6,573 nucleotides of DNA from Ruminococcus flavefaciens (GTDB lineage Bacteria; Bacillota; Clostridia; Oscillospirales; Ruminococcaceae): assembly GCA_002350065.1 (NCBI GenBank), contig DEDQ01000061.1, positions 9,199 through 15,771 on the forward strand, written 5' to 3'. Below are positions 1-4,541 of this stretch, in pieces. Numbering within the stretch: position 1 is the stretch's first letter; each line of letters opens with the position of its first letter. The notes below the pieces were generated by a model that made no database searches, was not told where the DNA came from, and worked only from the letters and a program-made list of their open reading frames with translations. Position numbers and translations under genes: made by a program.

Positions 1-831
1 AAGGAGCTCTGCGGCATAGCCGACCCGCATGACGGAATCATCACCTCAGTCGGACCTCAGCACCTCGAAACGTTCGGCTCTATCGAAAACGTTATCAACA
101 CCAAATTCGAGCTTGCGGACCACGTTTCGCCGCTCGGAAAGATATACCTCAACTACGACAACGAGCTTATACGCAAAAAGGCTCACGAGTACCCTAATGC
201 CGTGACCTATGGCACAACTGAGGGCAGTATGTGGCGCGGAAGCGACGTAACAGTTTCCGACCGCGGAACCGAGTTCACGGTCACATCTCCCGACGGGCAG
301 ACCTGCCGCTTCACTACGAAGCTTCTCGGCGAGCACAGCGTCCAGAACCTGCTCGGAGCTATCGCCTACGCCTGCGGAACAGGCATACCAATGGAAAAGC
401 TTGTCCTGCCGGTGAAGCGTATCGCGGCAGTACCGCACAGGCTCCAGCTTCTTGACAAGGGCAACGGCGTCACATACATCGACGACGCATACAACTCCAA
501 CCCGAGCGGAGCACGCGCGGCGCTTGCGGTGCTCGGACTCTTCGATGCCTGCCGGATACTTGTAACTCCGGGCATGGTAGAGCTCGGAGCAAAGCAGGAG
601 GAGCTCAACTTCGAGTTCGGACAGGAGGCAGCGAAGGCGTGCGATTATATCGTCCTTGTGGGCAAGGCTCAGACCCAGCCGATATATAACGGTATCAAGG
701 ACGCCGGCTTCGACATGAACAATGTCTACGTTGCGGACGGACTGAACGATGCGCTTGCGAAGGCAAATTCGTACCAGACCTCGAAGAAGAAGGTAGTCCT
801 TCTCGAGAATGACCTGCCGGATAACTATTAA
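1..831 (+). CDS. murF: UDP-N-acetylmuramoyl-tripeptide--D-alanyl-D-alanine ligase MurF, 5' end missing
   Basis: MurF is the cytoplasmic ATP-dependent Mur ligase that adds the D-Ala-D-Ala dipeptide to UDP-MurNAc-tripeptide, the last cytoplasmic step of stem-peptide assembly. The frame is open from base 1 and ends at TAA 829-831, giving 276 visible codons; the N-terminal domain and P-loop lie upstream of the window. Visible marks of the family are GIITSVGPQHLETFGS at visible residues 13-28, followed by NTKFEL (the Lys at 35 fits the carbamylated lysine site of Mur ligases). The C-terminal domain has YIDDAYNSNPSGARAAL around residues 159-175, the MurF-type DDxYNxNP motif, and a closing LLENDLPDNY. 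It is followed after one base by the promoter of a small peptide locus, and ddl, which makes its substrate, lies 363 bp downstream. No terminator of its own is visible. Identification as MurF rather than another Mur ligase is strong. Confidence 0.95.
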   Translation, partial: KELCGIADPHDGIITSVGPQHLETFGSIENVINTKFELADHVSPLGKIYLNYDNELIRKKAHEYPNAVTYGTTEGSMWRGSDVTVSDRGTEFTVTSPDGQTCRFTTKLLGEHSVQNLLGAIAYACGTGIPMEKLVLPVKRIAAVPHRLQLLDKGNGVTYIDDAYNSNPSGARAALAVLGLFDACRILVTPGMVELGAKQEELNFEFGQEAAKACDYIVLVGKAQTQPIYNGIKDAGFDMNNVYVADGLNDALAKANSYQTSKKKVVLLENDLPDNY

Positions 832-832
832 C

Positions 833-862
833 TTGACATAAAAATGCTCCCTATGATATAAT
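833..862 (+). promoter_or_regulatory. Consensus sigma-A promoter of the TA1 toxin mRNA
   Basis: TTGACA (833-838) and TATAAT (857-862) are both perfect consensus with an 18-bp spacer, starting one base after the murF stop. Transcription should begin near 869, so the RNA would start about 60 nt before the peptide start codon at 930. The -10 box lies in the middle of a 13-bp inverted repeat. Confidence 0.85.
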
Positions 863-877
863 TGTCATAGAGAGCAT
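844..877. repeat. Inverted repeat centred on the TA1 promoter -10 box
   Basis: ATGCTCCCTATGA (844-856) and TCATAGAGAGCAT (865-877) are reverse complements over 13 bp with one mismatch, around an 8-base centre TATAATTG that contains the -10 hexamer. This geometry suits a dimeric repressor operator or a cruciform. Alternatively the right arm may only reflect the 5' end of the transcript, which is repeated again at 1085-1096. No regulator gene is adjacent, so the binding factor is unknown. Confidence 0.6.
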
Positions 878-907
878 TGCATACAGCGGCAAGGCGGTCT
901 ATTCTTT

Positions 908-921
908 CCTCGGAAACGAGG
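908..921 (+). promoter_or_regulatory. GNRA-loop hairpin overlapping the TA1 toxin ribosome site
   Basis: CCTCG (908-912) and CGAGG (917-921) form a perfect 5-bp stem closed by a GAAA tetraloop. The 3' arm contains the GAGG of the Shine-Dalgarno GAGGTGAG (918-925), which lies just ahead of ATG 930-932. The hairpin would hide part of the ribosome site in the mRNA, a known safeguard in type I toxin messages. The role is inferred; the complementarity is directly visible. Confidence 0.65.
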
Positions 922-929
922 TGAGTGAA

Positions 930-1007
930 ATGTCTACAATGGAATTACTTACTTTATTTTTAGTAATAATTGCGATAATAGATATACACGAAAACAAAAA
1001 GAAATAA
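930..1007 (+). CDS. Small hydrophobic peptide, candidate type I toxin (TxpA/BsrE/holin-like type)
   Basis: This 25-residue peptide starts MSTMELL and ends in HENKKK. Residues 6-17 (LLTLFLVIIAII) are a continuous hydrophobic run, followed by a charged, Lys-rich tail. That matches the plan of Firmicutes type I toxins such as TxpA and BsrE, several of which also begin MST and end in a Lys-rich tail, and of peptides annotated as putative holin-like toxins. These act at the cytoplasmic membrane when their antisense RNA is lost. Support comes from its own consensus promoter, a Shine-Dalgarno GAGGTGAG about 5 bases before ATG, and a terminator overlapping its stop. A convergent promoter 100 bp downstream would make an antisense RNA. 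The membrane run is short (12-14 residues). It could be an uncharacterised membrane peptide rather than a toxin, but the antisense arrangement favours a toxin. Confidence 0.75.
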   Translation: MSTMELLTLFLVIIAIIDIHENKKK

Positions 1008-1098
1008 CCGCCCCCTCTGACAAAGTTGACGGTTATTCTTTAACAAAAAACTTTTTGAGGACGACCGCTGAGCCATAAGGCTGAGCAATGCTCTCTTT
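995..1098 (-). ncRNA. Candidate antisense antitoxin RNA of TA1
   Basis: The ends are predicted from the - strand promoter at 1105-1132 (start near 1098) and the two-way terminator (end near 995), giving an RNA of about 100 nt. It is fully complementary to the last codons and 3' end of the toxin mRNA, the 3'-overlap layout of txpA/RatA and bsrG/SR4. Its 5' part contains a small GAGC/GCTC hairpin and an AGCC-TTAT-GGCT hairpin. It also repeats the 5' sequence of the toxin mRNA rather than complementing it. I found no long complementarity to the toxin ribosome site, so control by RNA decay or by disturbing mRNA folding is more likely than direct start-site blocking. Expression is inferred. Confidence 0.6.
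1003..1044. terminator. Shared two-way terminator of TA1
   Basis: AATAACCG (1003-1010) pairs perfectly with CGGTTATT (1030-1037) around a 19-base loop. On the - strand the stem is followed by TTCTTTTTGTTTT (over the peptide's last codons), a good U-tract. On the + strand it is followed only by CTTTAAC, a weak tract. The site should therefore stop the antisense RNA well and the toxin mRNA less completely. The stem overlaps the toxin stop codon at 1005-1007. Confidence 0.7.
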
Positions 1099-1104
1099 AC
1101 TTAT

Positions 1105-1132
1105 ATTATACCACATATTATGAAAAAGTCAA
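1105..1132 (-). promoter_or_regulatory. Convergent - strand promoter of the TA1 antisense RNA
   Basis: Read on the - strand: TTGACT (1132-1127), a 16-bp spacer, then TATAAT (1110-1105). No protein gene follows on that strand for more than a kilobase, so the likely product is the short RNA ending at the central terminator. Confidence 0.75.
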
Positions 1133-1194
1133 GCGGCAGATATTGTAAGCCCGATAAATCAAATTGGATATAAACACATAAAGGAGAAATCATC

Positions 1195-2379
1195 ATGAAG
1201 ATCAATCTTGCAGTATTATTCGGCGGAAGAAGCGTTGAACACGAGGTATCCGTGATTTCCGCAGTTCAGGCTATGGCGAGCATGGACAAGGAAAAGTACA
1301 ACATAATCCCTGTCTACATGACCAAGAAGAGCGAATTCTGGACAGGCGAAAAGCTTATGGACATTAACAATTTCAAGGACATTCCTGCTCTGCTGAAAGA
1401 ATGCACAGAATGTGTATTCGTAAGGAGCGAGGGCAAGGTGCAGCTTATCCGTCAGAAGATGAAGAAGTTCGGCTCGAACGTCATTTCCGACGTTGACATC
1501 GCATTCCCGATAGTACACGGAACAAACGTTGAGGACGGCGCACTTCAGGGCTATCTCCAGACACTCGACCTGCCGTACGTAGGCTGCGACGTGCTTGCAT
1601 CGGCTGTAGGCATGGACAAATTCGTGATGAAGATACTCCTCAAGGACGCCGGATTCCCGGTGCTTGACTGCTGTCGCTTTGCATCATTCGACCTCGACAA
1701 AATGGACGACATGGTATCGCAGGTAGAGAGCAAATTCGGCTATCCTGTTATCGTAAAGCCTATCAATCTCGGCTCCAGTGTTGGAATCTCAAAGGCTAAG
1801 GACAGAGACGGACTTGTCAAGTCTATCGAGGAGGCATTCGAGTTTGCAGACCGCATACTTGTTGAGCCCTGCGTAGTACAGCTCAAGGAGATAAACTGCT
1901 CCGTAGTCGGCGACAGCGAATCCGCCGAGGCTTCCGTATGCGAAGAGCCCGTACAGGCGAGCGACGACGATATCCTCAGCTACGAGCAGAAGTATGTCGG
2001 CGGCAGCAAGGGCGGAAGCAAGGGAATGGCAACGCTCAAGAGAAAGATACCGGCTGACATCTCCGCCGAGCAGGAGGAGCTCATCAGAAAGACCGCAGTT
2101 GACGCATTCCGCTATCTTGGCTGCAACGGCGTAACACGTATCGACTTTATGATAGATATGTCCACCGACAAGGTATACATCAACGAGATAAATACTATCC
2201 CGGGCTCACTTGCATTCTACTTGTGGGAGCCGAAGGGCGTGAAGTATCCTCAGCTTCTTGAGCGCATGATACAGCTCGCGTTGAAGCGTCACCGTCAGAA
2301 TTCAAAGATAAACTACACATTTGATACTAACATTCTCTCAATGGGCGGAAGCTTCGGCTCAAAGGGAAGCAAGCGCTGA
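1195..2379 (+). CDS. ddl: D-alanine--D-alanine ligase, divergent C-terminal substrate loop
   Basis: Ddl is a cytoplasmic ATP-grasp enzyme that joins two D-alanines to make the dipeptide used by MurF. The 394-residue product has the N-terminal motif LFGGRSVEHEVSVISA (residues 8-23, with E15 at the usual substrate Glu position). HGTNVEDGALQG follows (109-119), then the ATP-grasp PVIVKPINLGSSVGISKA (184-201), an omega-loop-like SYEQKYVGG (262-270), and metal ligands in RIDF (D317) and NEIN (E331, N333). After NTIPG the sequence reads SLAFYLWEP instead of the more usual FT/MT-containing segment, and the Gly/Lys-rich loop at 268-278 is unusual. At 394 residues it is longer than the typical 300-370, with a Gly/Ser/Lys tail. 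The start is set by AAGGAG (1181-1186) before ATG. A weak promoter may lie at 1143-1172 (TTGTAA, GATATA). Substrate D-Ala-D-Ala is the default reading; D-Ala with another partner cannot be excluded. Confidence 0.9.
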   Translation: MKINLAVLFGGRSVEHEVSVISAVQAMASMDKEKYNIIPVYMTKKSEFWTGEKLMDINNFKDIPALLKECTECVFVRSEGKVQLIRQKMKKFGSNVISDVDIAFPIVHGTNVEDGALQGYLQTLDLPYVGCDVLASAVGMDKFVMKILLKDAGFPVLDCCRFASFDLDKMDDMVSQVESKFGYPVIVKPINLGSSVGISKAKDRDGLVKSIEEAFEFADRILVEPCVVQLKEINCSVVGDSESAEASVCEEPVQASDDDILSYEQKYVGGSKGGSKGMATLKRKIPADISAEQEELIRKTAVDAFRYLGCNGVTRIDFMIDMSTDKVYINEINTIPGSLAFYLWEPKGVKYPQLLERMIQLALKRHRQNSKINYTFDTNILSMGGSFGSKGSKR

Positions 2380-2462
2380 TTTTGCTGTTACAGGCTGATT
2401 TCTGTAGATAACGCCGGTGACTGCATTCGATAAAATATCAATATCCGACAGGAGGGTTTAAA

Positions 2463-3029
2463 ATGACCGAAAAGGAAAAACAGCAGGCAGGCGAACTCTA
2501 TAACGCCGCCGACAAGGAACTCGCAGCCGAGCGCGTAAAGGCTAAGAAGCTTTGCGCCGAGTACAACGCTATCGAGTACAACGACTATCAGAAGCGCGAC
2601 CGCCTTCTCGACCGCCTTGTTGCTCTCCACGGCGAAAACACCGTAATAGAGCCGAATTTCTTCTGCGATTACGGTTATAACATAATCATGGGCGACAATT
2701 TCTACTCAAACCACAATCTTGTTATCCTTGACTGTGCCGAGGTAACTATCGGCAACAACGTATTCGTCGGACCAAACTGCGGATTTTACACTGCCGGTCA
2801 CCCCATAGATGCAGAGCAGCGCAACAGCGGACTTGAATACGCAAAGCCCATCAAGATAGGCAGCGATGTATGGATAGGCGGAAACGTGTGCGTTCTTCCG
2901 GGAGTAACTATCGGAGACAATACAGTTATCGCAGCCGGAAGCGTAGTAAGCGAGGATATCCCCTCGGGAACAGTTGCAGCAGGAAATCCCTGTAAGCCCG
3001 TCAGAAAAGTCGGCGAGGAGAAAAAATAA
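2463..3029 (+). CDS. Sugar O-acetyltransferase, maltose/galactoside (Maa/LacA/NodL) family
   Basis: This 188-residue protein is a left-handed beta-helix acetyltransferase that moves acetyl from acetyl-CoA to a sugar hydroxyl. The N-terminal Maa-type helical domain spans about residues 4-58 (MTEKEKQQAGELYNAADKEL and on). Hexapeptide repeats follow: VTIGNNVFVGPN, IKIGSDVWIGGN and VTIGDNTVIAAG, with the closing GNPCKPVRKV. H113 in FYTAGHPIDAEQR matches the catalytic histidine of the family, and the length is typical. AGGAGGG lies just upstream of ATG at 2463. The gene starts 83 bp after ddl with no obvious terminator or strong promoter between, so some read-through from ddl is possible. It is followed by a LysR gene 31 bp on, probably co-transcribed. 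The physiological sugar cannot be told from sequence; these enzymes often acetylate non-metabolised sugars as detoxification. Confidence 0.92.
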   Translation: MTEKEKQQAGELYNAADKELAAERVKAKKLCAEYNAIEYNDYQKRDRLLDRLVALHGENTVIEPNFFCDYGYNIIMGDNFYSNHNLVILDCAEVTIGNNVFVGPNCGFYTAGHPIDAEQRNSGLEYAKPIKIGSDVWIGGNVCVLPGVTIGDNTVIAAGSVVSEDIPSGTVAAGNPCKPVRKVGEEKK

Positions 3030-3060
3030 ACGGCAACAGCCCTAAGCAGAAAGGAGCGCT

Positions 3061-4011
3061 ATGAATACTCTGCACTTCAAATATGCCGTAGAGATAGAGA
3101 AAACACGCTCTATAACTCAGGCTGCCGAGAATCTTTACATGGCACAGCCGAATCTGAGCAAGGCTATAAAAGAACTCGAAAATTCGCTTGGTATCACGAT
3201 ATTCCGCAGAACATCGAAGGGAGTTATCCCGACCGATCAGGGAATGAAATTCCTTGCCTGCGCGAAGCAGATACTCATGCAGATAGACAACATGGAGGCG
3301 ATAGCCTCTCCGGACAAGCCGAAAGAGCGCAAGATGCGCATATCCGTGCCGCGTGCGGGATATATCTCGAAGGCACTGTCAGAGTTTATTGCCGCATCTG
3401 ACGCATCGGACGATATGGAGGTATACTTCTGCGAGACAAACTCGCTGAGGACCATTGAAAACGTCCGCGACAACGGCTACAATTTCGGAATAATCCGATT
3501 CAATGCGGCGCACGAGAAATACTTCACAGACTTTCTCGCCGAGAAAAACCTCGAATGTCAGCTCTTGTGGGAGTATCAGGCGCTCGCGGTCATGTCTGCG
3601 GAGCACCCCGCCGCCGAAAAGGAGGACCTCACCTACGCGGAGCTTTCAGCGCACTATGCCGAGCTCGCACAGGGCGATGACGCAGTTCCCTACGTATCGG
3701 GAGCAGTTGAGAAGCTCTTTGCCGCGAACCGACCGGAGGGCACAAAGGTAAGGCGCGTGTATATGTTTGACCGCGGAAGCGCGCTTGATTTCCTGTTGAC
3801 AGTTCCGCAGTCGTTCATGTTGGATTCGCCTGTTCCGGAGAGCCTTTGCGGCAAATACGGACTTGTGCAGAGGAGATGCGACTTTGACGACAACAAATTC
3901 CGTGATATGCTTATATACTCGGCAGGACGGAAGCTCTCCGACAGCGAGCTCGCGCTCGTGAACAAGCTGTATGAAGTCCGCAACGAGGCGGCGTTCAAGG
4001 AATATATATAA
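3061..4011 (+). CDS. LysR-family transcriptional regulator
   Basis: This 316-residue protein has the standard LysR plan. The N-terminal winged helix-turn-helix spans residues 3-62 (SITQAAENLYMAQPNLSKAI at 17-36, then LGITIFRRTSKGVIPTDQG at 43-61). A linker helix (about 63-90) and a two-lobed periplasmic-binding-protein-like effector domain (about 92-300) follow. The effector domain is divergent, so no ligand can be named. GAAAGGAGCGCT precedes ATG. The gene is 31 bp downstream of the acetyltransferase on the same strand, unlike the classic divergent LysR arrangement, so its target may be its own operon or lie elsewhere. After its TAA the DNA becomes very AT-rich with no terminator for about 130 bp; the first good hairpin is that of the small RNA at 4141-4166, which could also stop this transcript. 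Alternative functions are unlikely. Confidence 0.93.
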   Translation: MNTLHFKYAVEIEKTRSITQAAENLYMAQPNLSKAIKELENSLGITIFRRTSKGVIPTDQGMKFLACAKQILMQIDNMEAIASPDKPKERKMRISVPRAGYISKALSEFIAASDASDDMEVYFCETNSLRTIENVRDNGYNFGIIRFNAAHEKYFTDFLAEKNLECQLLWEYQALAVMSAEHPAAEKEDLTYAELSAHYAELAQGDDAVPYVSGAVEKLFAANRPEGTKVRRVYMFDRGSALDFLLTVPQSFMLDSPVPESLCGKYGLVQRRCDFDDNKFRDMLIYSAGRKLSDSELALVNKLYEVRNEAAFKEYI

Positions 4012-4059
4012 TATTATATGTTTGTATTCCGAAACCGCTTTGAAATTATACCAAGGCTA

Positions 4060-4088
4060 TTGACAAATCAGTTCAGACGGCATATAAT
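4060..4088 (+). promoter_or_regulatory. Perfect consensus promoter of a small RNA
   Basis: TTGACA (4060-4065), 17 bp, TATAAT (4083-4088): an ideal sigma-A promoter. It has no usable protein gene behind it; a rho-independent terminator follows about 55-80 bases downstream, so it should produce a short RNA starting near 4095. Confidence 0.85.
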
Positions 4089-4094
4089 GTATTT

Positions 4095-4171
4095 GGAATA
4101 AAAAAGAGATGTGTAAGACATTATGTCTCACAGCAAAAAAACACCCGGAGCTGCAACTCTGGGTGTTTTTA
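4095..4171 (+). ncRNA. Small RNA with antitoxin-like terminator, possible orphan antitoxin
   Basis: This is a predicted RNA of about 76 nt running from the consensus promoter to a strong terminator. It holds one internal hairpin, AGACA-TTA-TGTCT (4116-4128). Its terminator (ACACCCGGAG, loop CTGCAA, CTCTGGGTGT) matches the terminator of the TA2 antisense RNA in the RNA sense, with one difference over 26 nt, and its length is about the same. Its loop CUGCAA is complementary to the loop UUGCAG of the toxin mRNA terminator. The 5' part is only loosely similar to the antitoxin. It may be a second antitoxin acting in trans, a relic antitoxin whose toxin was lost, or an unrelated sRNA. A short frame from ATG 4109 lacks a convincing ribosome site. 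Confidence 0.55.
4134..4170 (+). terminator. Rho-independent terminator of the small RNA
   Basis: ACACCCGGAG (4141-4150) pairs with CTCTGGGTGT (4157-4166), one G-U wobble, loop CTGCAA, followed by TTTT and preceded by a run of seven A. The A-run makes it potentially two-way. It would also catch transcription leaving the LysR gene. Confidence 0.85.
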
Positions 4172-4189
4172 ATTTGTATATATATAATG

Positions 4190-4218
4190 TTGACAAAAGC
4201 TGTTTTAGATGATATTAT
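4190..4218 (+). promoter_or_regulatory. Promoter of the TA2 toxin mRNA
   Basis: TTGACA (4190-4195), 17 bp, TATTAT (4213-4218, one mismatch to consensus). Transcription should start near 4225, giving an mRNA of about 185 nt ending at the terminator around 4409. Confidence 0.8.
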
Positions 4219-4228
4219 AAATTGTCGG

Positions 4229-4249
4229 CTTCTTCCGTCAGGAAGGAGG
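4229..4249 (+). promoter_or_regulatory. Hairpin sequestering the TA2 toxin ribosome site
   Basis: CTTCTTCC (4229-4236) pairs with GGAAGGAG (4241-4248) over eight positions with one U-G wobble and a GTCA loop. The 3' arm is the Shine-Dalgarno AAGGAGG (4243-4249) of the peptide starting at 4258. Because the RNA begins near 4225, the hairpin forms at the very 5' end as soon as it is made, as described for the 5' stem-loop of the Fst RNA I message. Confidence 0.75.
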
Positions 4250-4257
4250 TGCATCAA

Positions 4258-4341
4258 ATGCAGTACATATCATCTTTTGCAATTTCTGTCGCAGCAAGTA
4301 TAGTTGCATACTATATTTGCAAGTGGCTTGACAGGAGGTAG
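4258..4341 (+). CDS. Small membrane peptide, candidate Fst-like type I toxin
   Basis: This 27-residue peptide runs MQYISSFAISVAASIVAYYI, then CKWLDRR, and ends at TAG 4339-4341. Residues 4-20 form one membrane-spanning segment, followed by a short tail with Trp and net positive charge, the general plan of Fst/Ldr-type toxins; the Pro and Gly typical of Fst are not present. AAGGAGG lies 8 bases before ATG and is held in a hairpin. The start codon lies in a direct repeat whose second copy is in the convergent antisense RNA. It has its own promoter (4190-4218) and terminator (to 4409). The dedicated antisense RNA aimed at its start codon is strong evidence that it is a regulated toxin. Family membership is inferred from plan rather than identity; a regulatory membrane peptide is the main alternative. 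Confidence 0.8.
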   Translation: MQYISSFAISVAASIVAYYICKWLDRR

Positions 4342-4356
4342 CCCGACAAAAGCACA

Positions 4357-4409
4357 TTCCGTTTAAATACGGAAAAACACCCGGAGTTGCAGCTCCGGGT
4401 GTTTTTTTT
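4357..4409. terminator. Two-way terminator shared by TA2 toxin mRNA and antitoxin
   Basis: ACACCCGGAG (4377-4386) pairs perfectly with CTCCGGGTGT (4393-4402), loop TTGCAG, with eight T (4402-4409) on the + strand and a five-T run on the - strand. Just upstream is a smaller hairpin, TTCCGT-TTAAAT-ACGGAA (4357-4374), that would lie in the toxin mRNA 3' UTR. The stem is nearly identical to the terminator at 4141-4166. Confidence 0.9.
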
Positions 4410-4444
4410 GCGCACATCAAATGCACATATCATCTTTTGTTTGC
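4370..4444 (-). ncRNA. Antisense antitoxin RNA of TA2 (RNA II type)
   Basis: A predicted - strand RNA of about 75 nt runs from near 4444 to the shared terminator. Its 5' part (GCAAACAAAAGATGATATGT and on) is complementary, through copy 2 of the direct repeat, to the toxin mRNA from 4253 to 4279, which includes the start codon just after the Shine-Dalgarno. Its 3' part is fully complementary to the toxin terminator, and the loops CUGCAA and UUGCAG can kiss. This two-site pairing with convergent transcription is the arrangement known for Fst/par of plasmid pAD1, where RNA II blocks toxin translation. Length and layout fit; expression is inferred. Confidence 0.8.
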
Positions 4445-4450
4445 ATTATC

Positions 4451-4479
4451 ATTATACCGTATAAATTCAGATTTGTCAA
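4451..4479 (-). promoter_or_regulatory. Perfect consensus promoter of the TA2 antitoxin RNA
   Basis: On the - strand: TTGACA (4479-4474), 17-bp spacer, TATAAT (4456-4451). It is stronger by consensus than the toxin promoter (TATTAT), as expected if antitoxin RNA must be in excess. Confidence 0.88.
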
Positions 4480-4497
4480 GCATCAGCAGAGAAAAAA

Positions 4498-4541
4498 CAC
4501 AACAAATTGTGCGTATAATATCGATAACGTCATATCGATAT
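4498..4541. promoter_or_regulatory. Candidate operator upstream of the nfnAB operon
   Basis: Two inverted repeats lie side by side. One is CACAA-CAAA-TTGTG (4498-4511). The other is ATATCGAT (4518-4525), eight bases, then ATCGATAT (4534-4541), so that two TATCGATA boxes recur 14 bp apart. They sit 35-80 bp upstream of the predicted nfnAB -10 box, suitable for an activator or repressor dimer. The regulator is unknown. A TATAAT at 4514-4519 overlaps but has no -35 partner. Confidence 0.4.

Larger units (their letters stand above)
869..1096. repeat. Inverted 12-bp repeat pair bounding the TA1 locus
   Basis: AGAGAGCATTGC (869-880), at the predicted 5' end of the toxin mRNA, has its exact reverse complement at 1085-1096. 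That second copy lies at the predicted 5' end of the opposing RNA. A second, shorter pair sits inside it: CAGCGG (884-889) and CCGCTG (1065-1070). The two convergent RNAs therefore start with nearly the same sequence. A toxin transcript reading past the central terminator could close on itself by pairing its 5' and 3' ends. Confidence 0.7.
4253..4439. repeat. Direct repeats giving antitoxin-toxin complementarity (DRa/DRb type)
   Basis: Copy 1 (4253-4279) spans the toxin start codon and first codons; copy 2 (4416-4439) lies beyond the terminator. Both begin ATCAAATGCA and end CATATCATCTTTTG. Copy 1 carries three extra bases (GTA) near the centre; otherwise the repeats are identical over 24 bases. 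Because copy 2 is transcribed from the opposite strand, the antisense RNA is complementary to the toxin start region with a three-base bulge. Confidence 0.9.

Noticed and set aside
1008..1097. Riboswitch or T-box leader upstream of ddl
   Set aside because: The folded elements here are explained by the TA1 terminator and the - strand RNA. No conserved riboswitch core or T-box sequence was recognised.
1143..1174. Possible ddl promoter TTGTAA with GATATA/TATAAA
   Set aside because: Matches are weak and spacing with the better -10 is 20 bp. It is mentioned under ddl but not listed as a feature.
1195..2379. Vancomycin-resistance (VanA/VanC/VanG-type) ligase
   Set aside because: There is no vanH, vanX, vanT or vanRS neighbour. 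It sits near murF with ordinary Ddl motifs, so a housekeeping Ddl is the simpler reading.
2382..2410. Possible promoter between ddl and the acetyltransferase (TTGCTG, 17 bp, TAGATA)
   Set aside because: Only about half of each hexamer matches consensus, which is little better than chance in this spacer.
4109..4303. A 64-codon + strand frame crossing the small RNA terminator and the toxin start
   Set aside because: It has no proper Shine-Dalgarno, reads through a strong terminator hairpin and a promoter, and conflicts with the better supported 27-residue frame.
4141..4402. The repeated CACCCGGAG...CTCCGGGTG hairpins as a CRISPR or REP array
   Set aside because: There are only two copies, each with an A-run before and T-run after a palindromic stem. 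They are rho-independent terminators, not spaced repeats.
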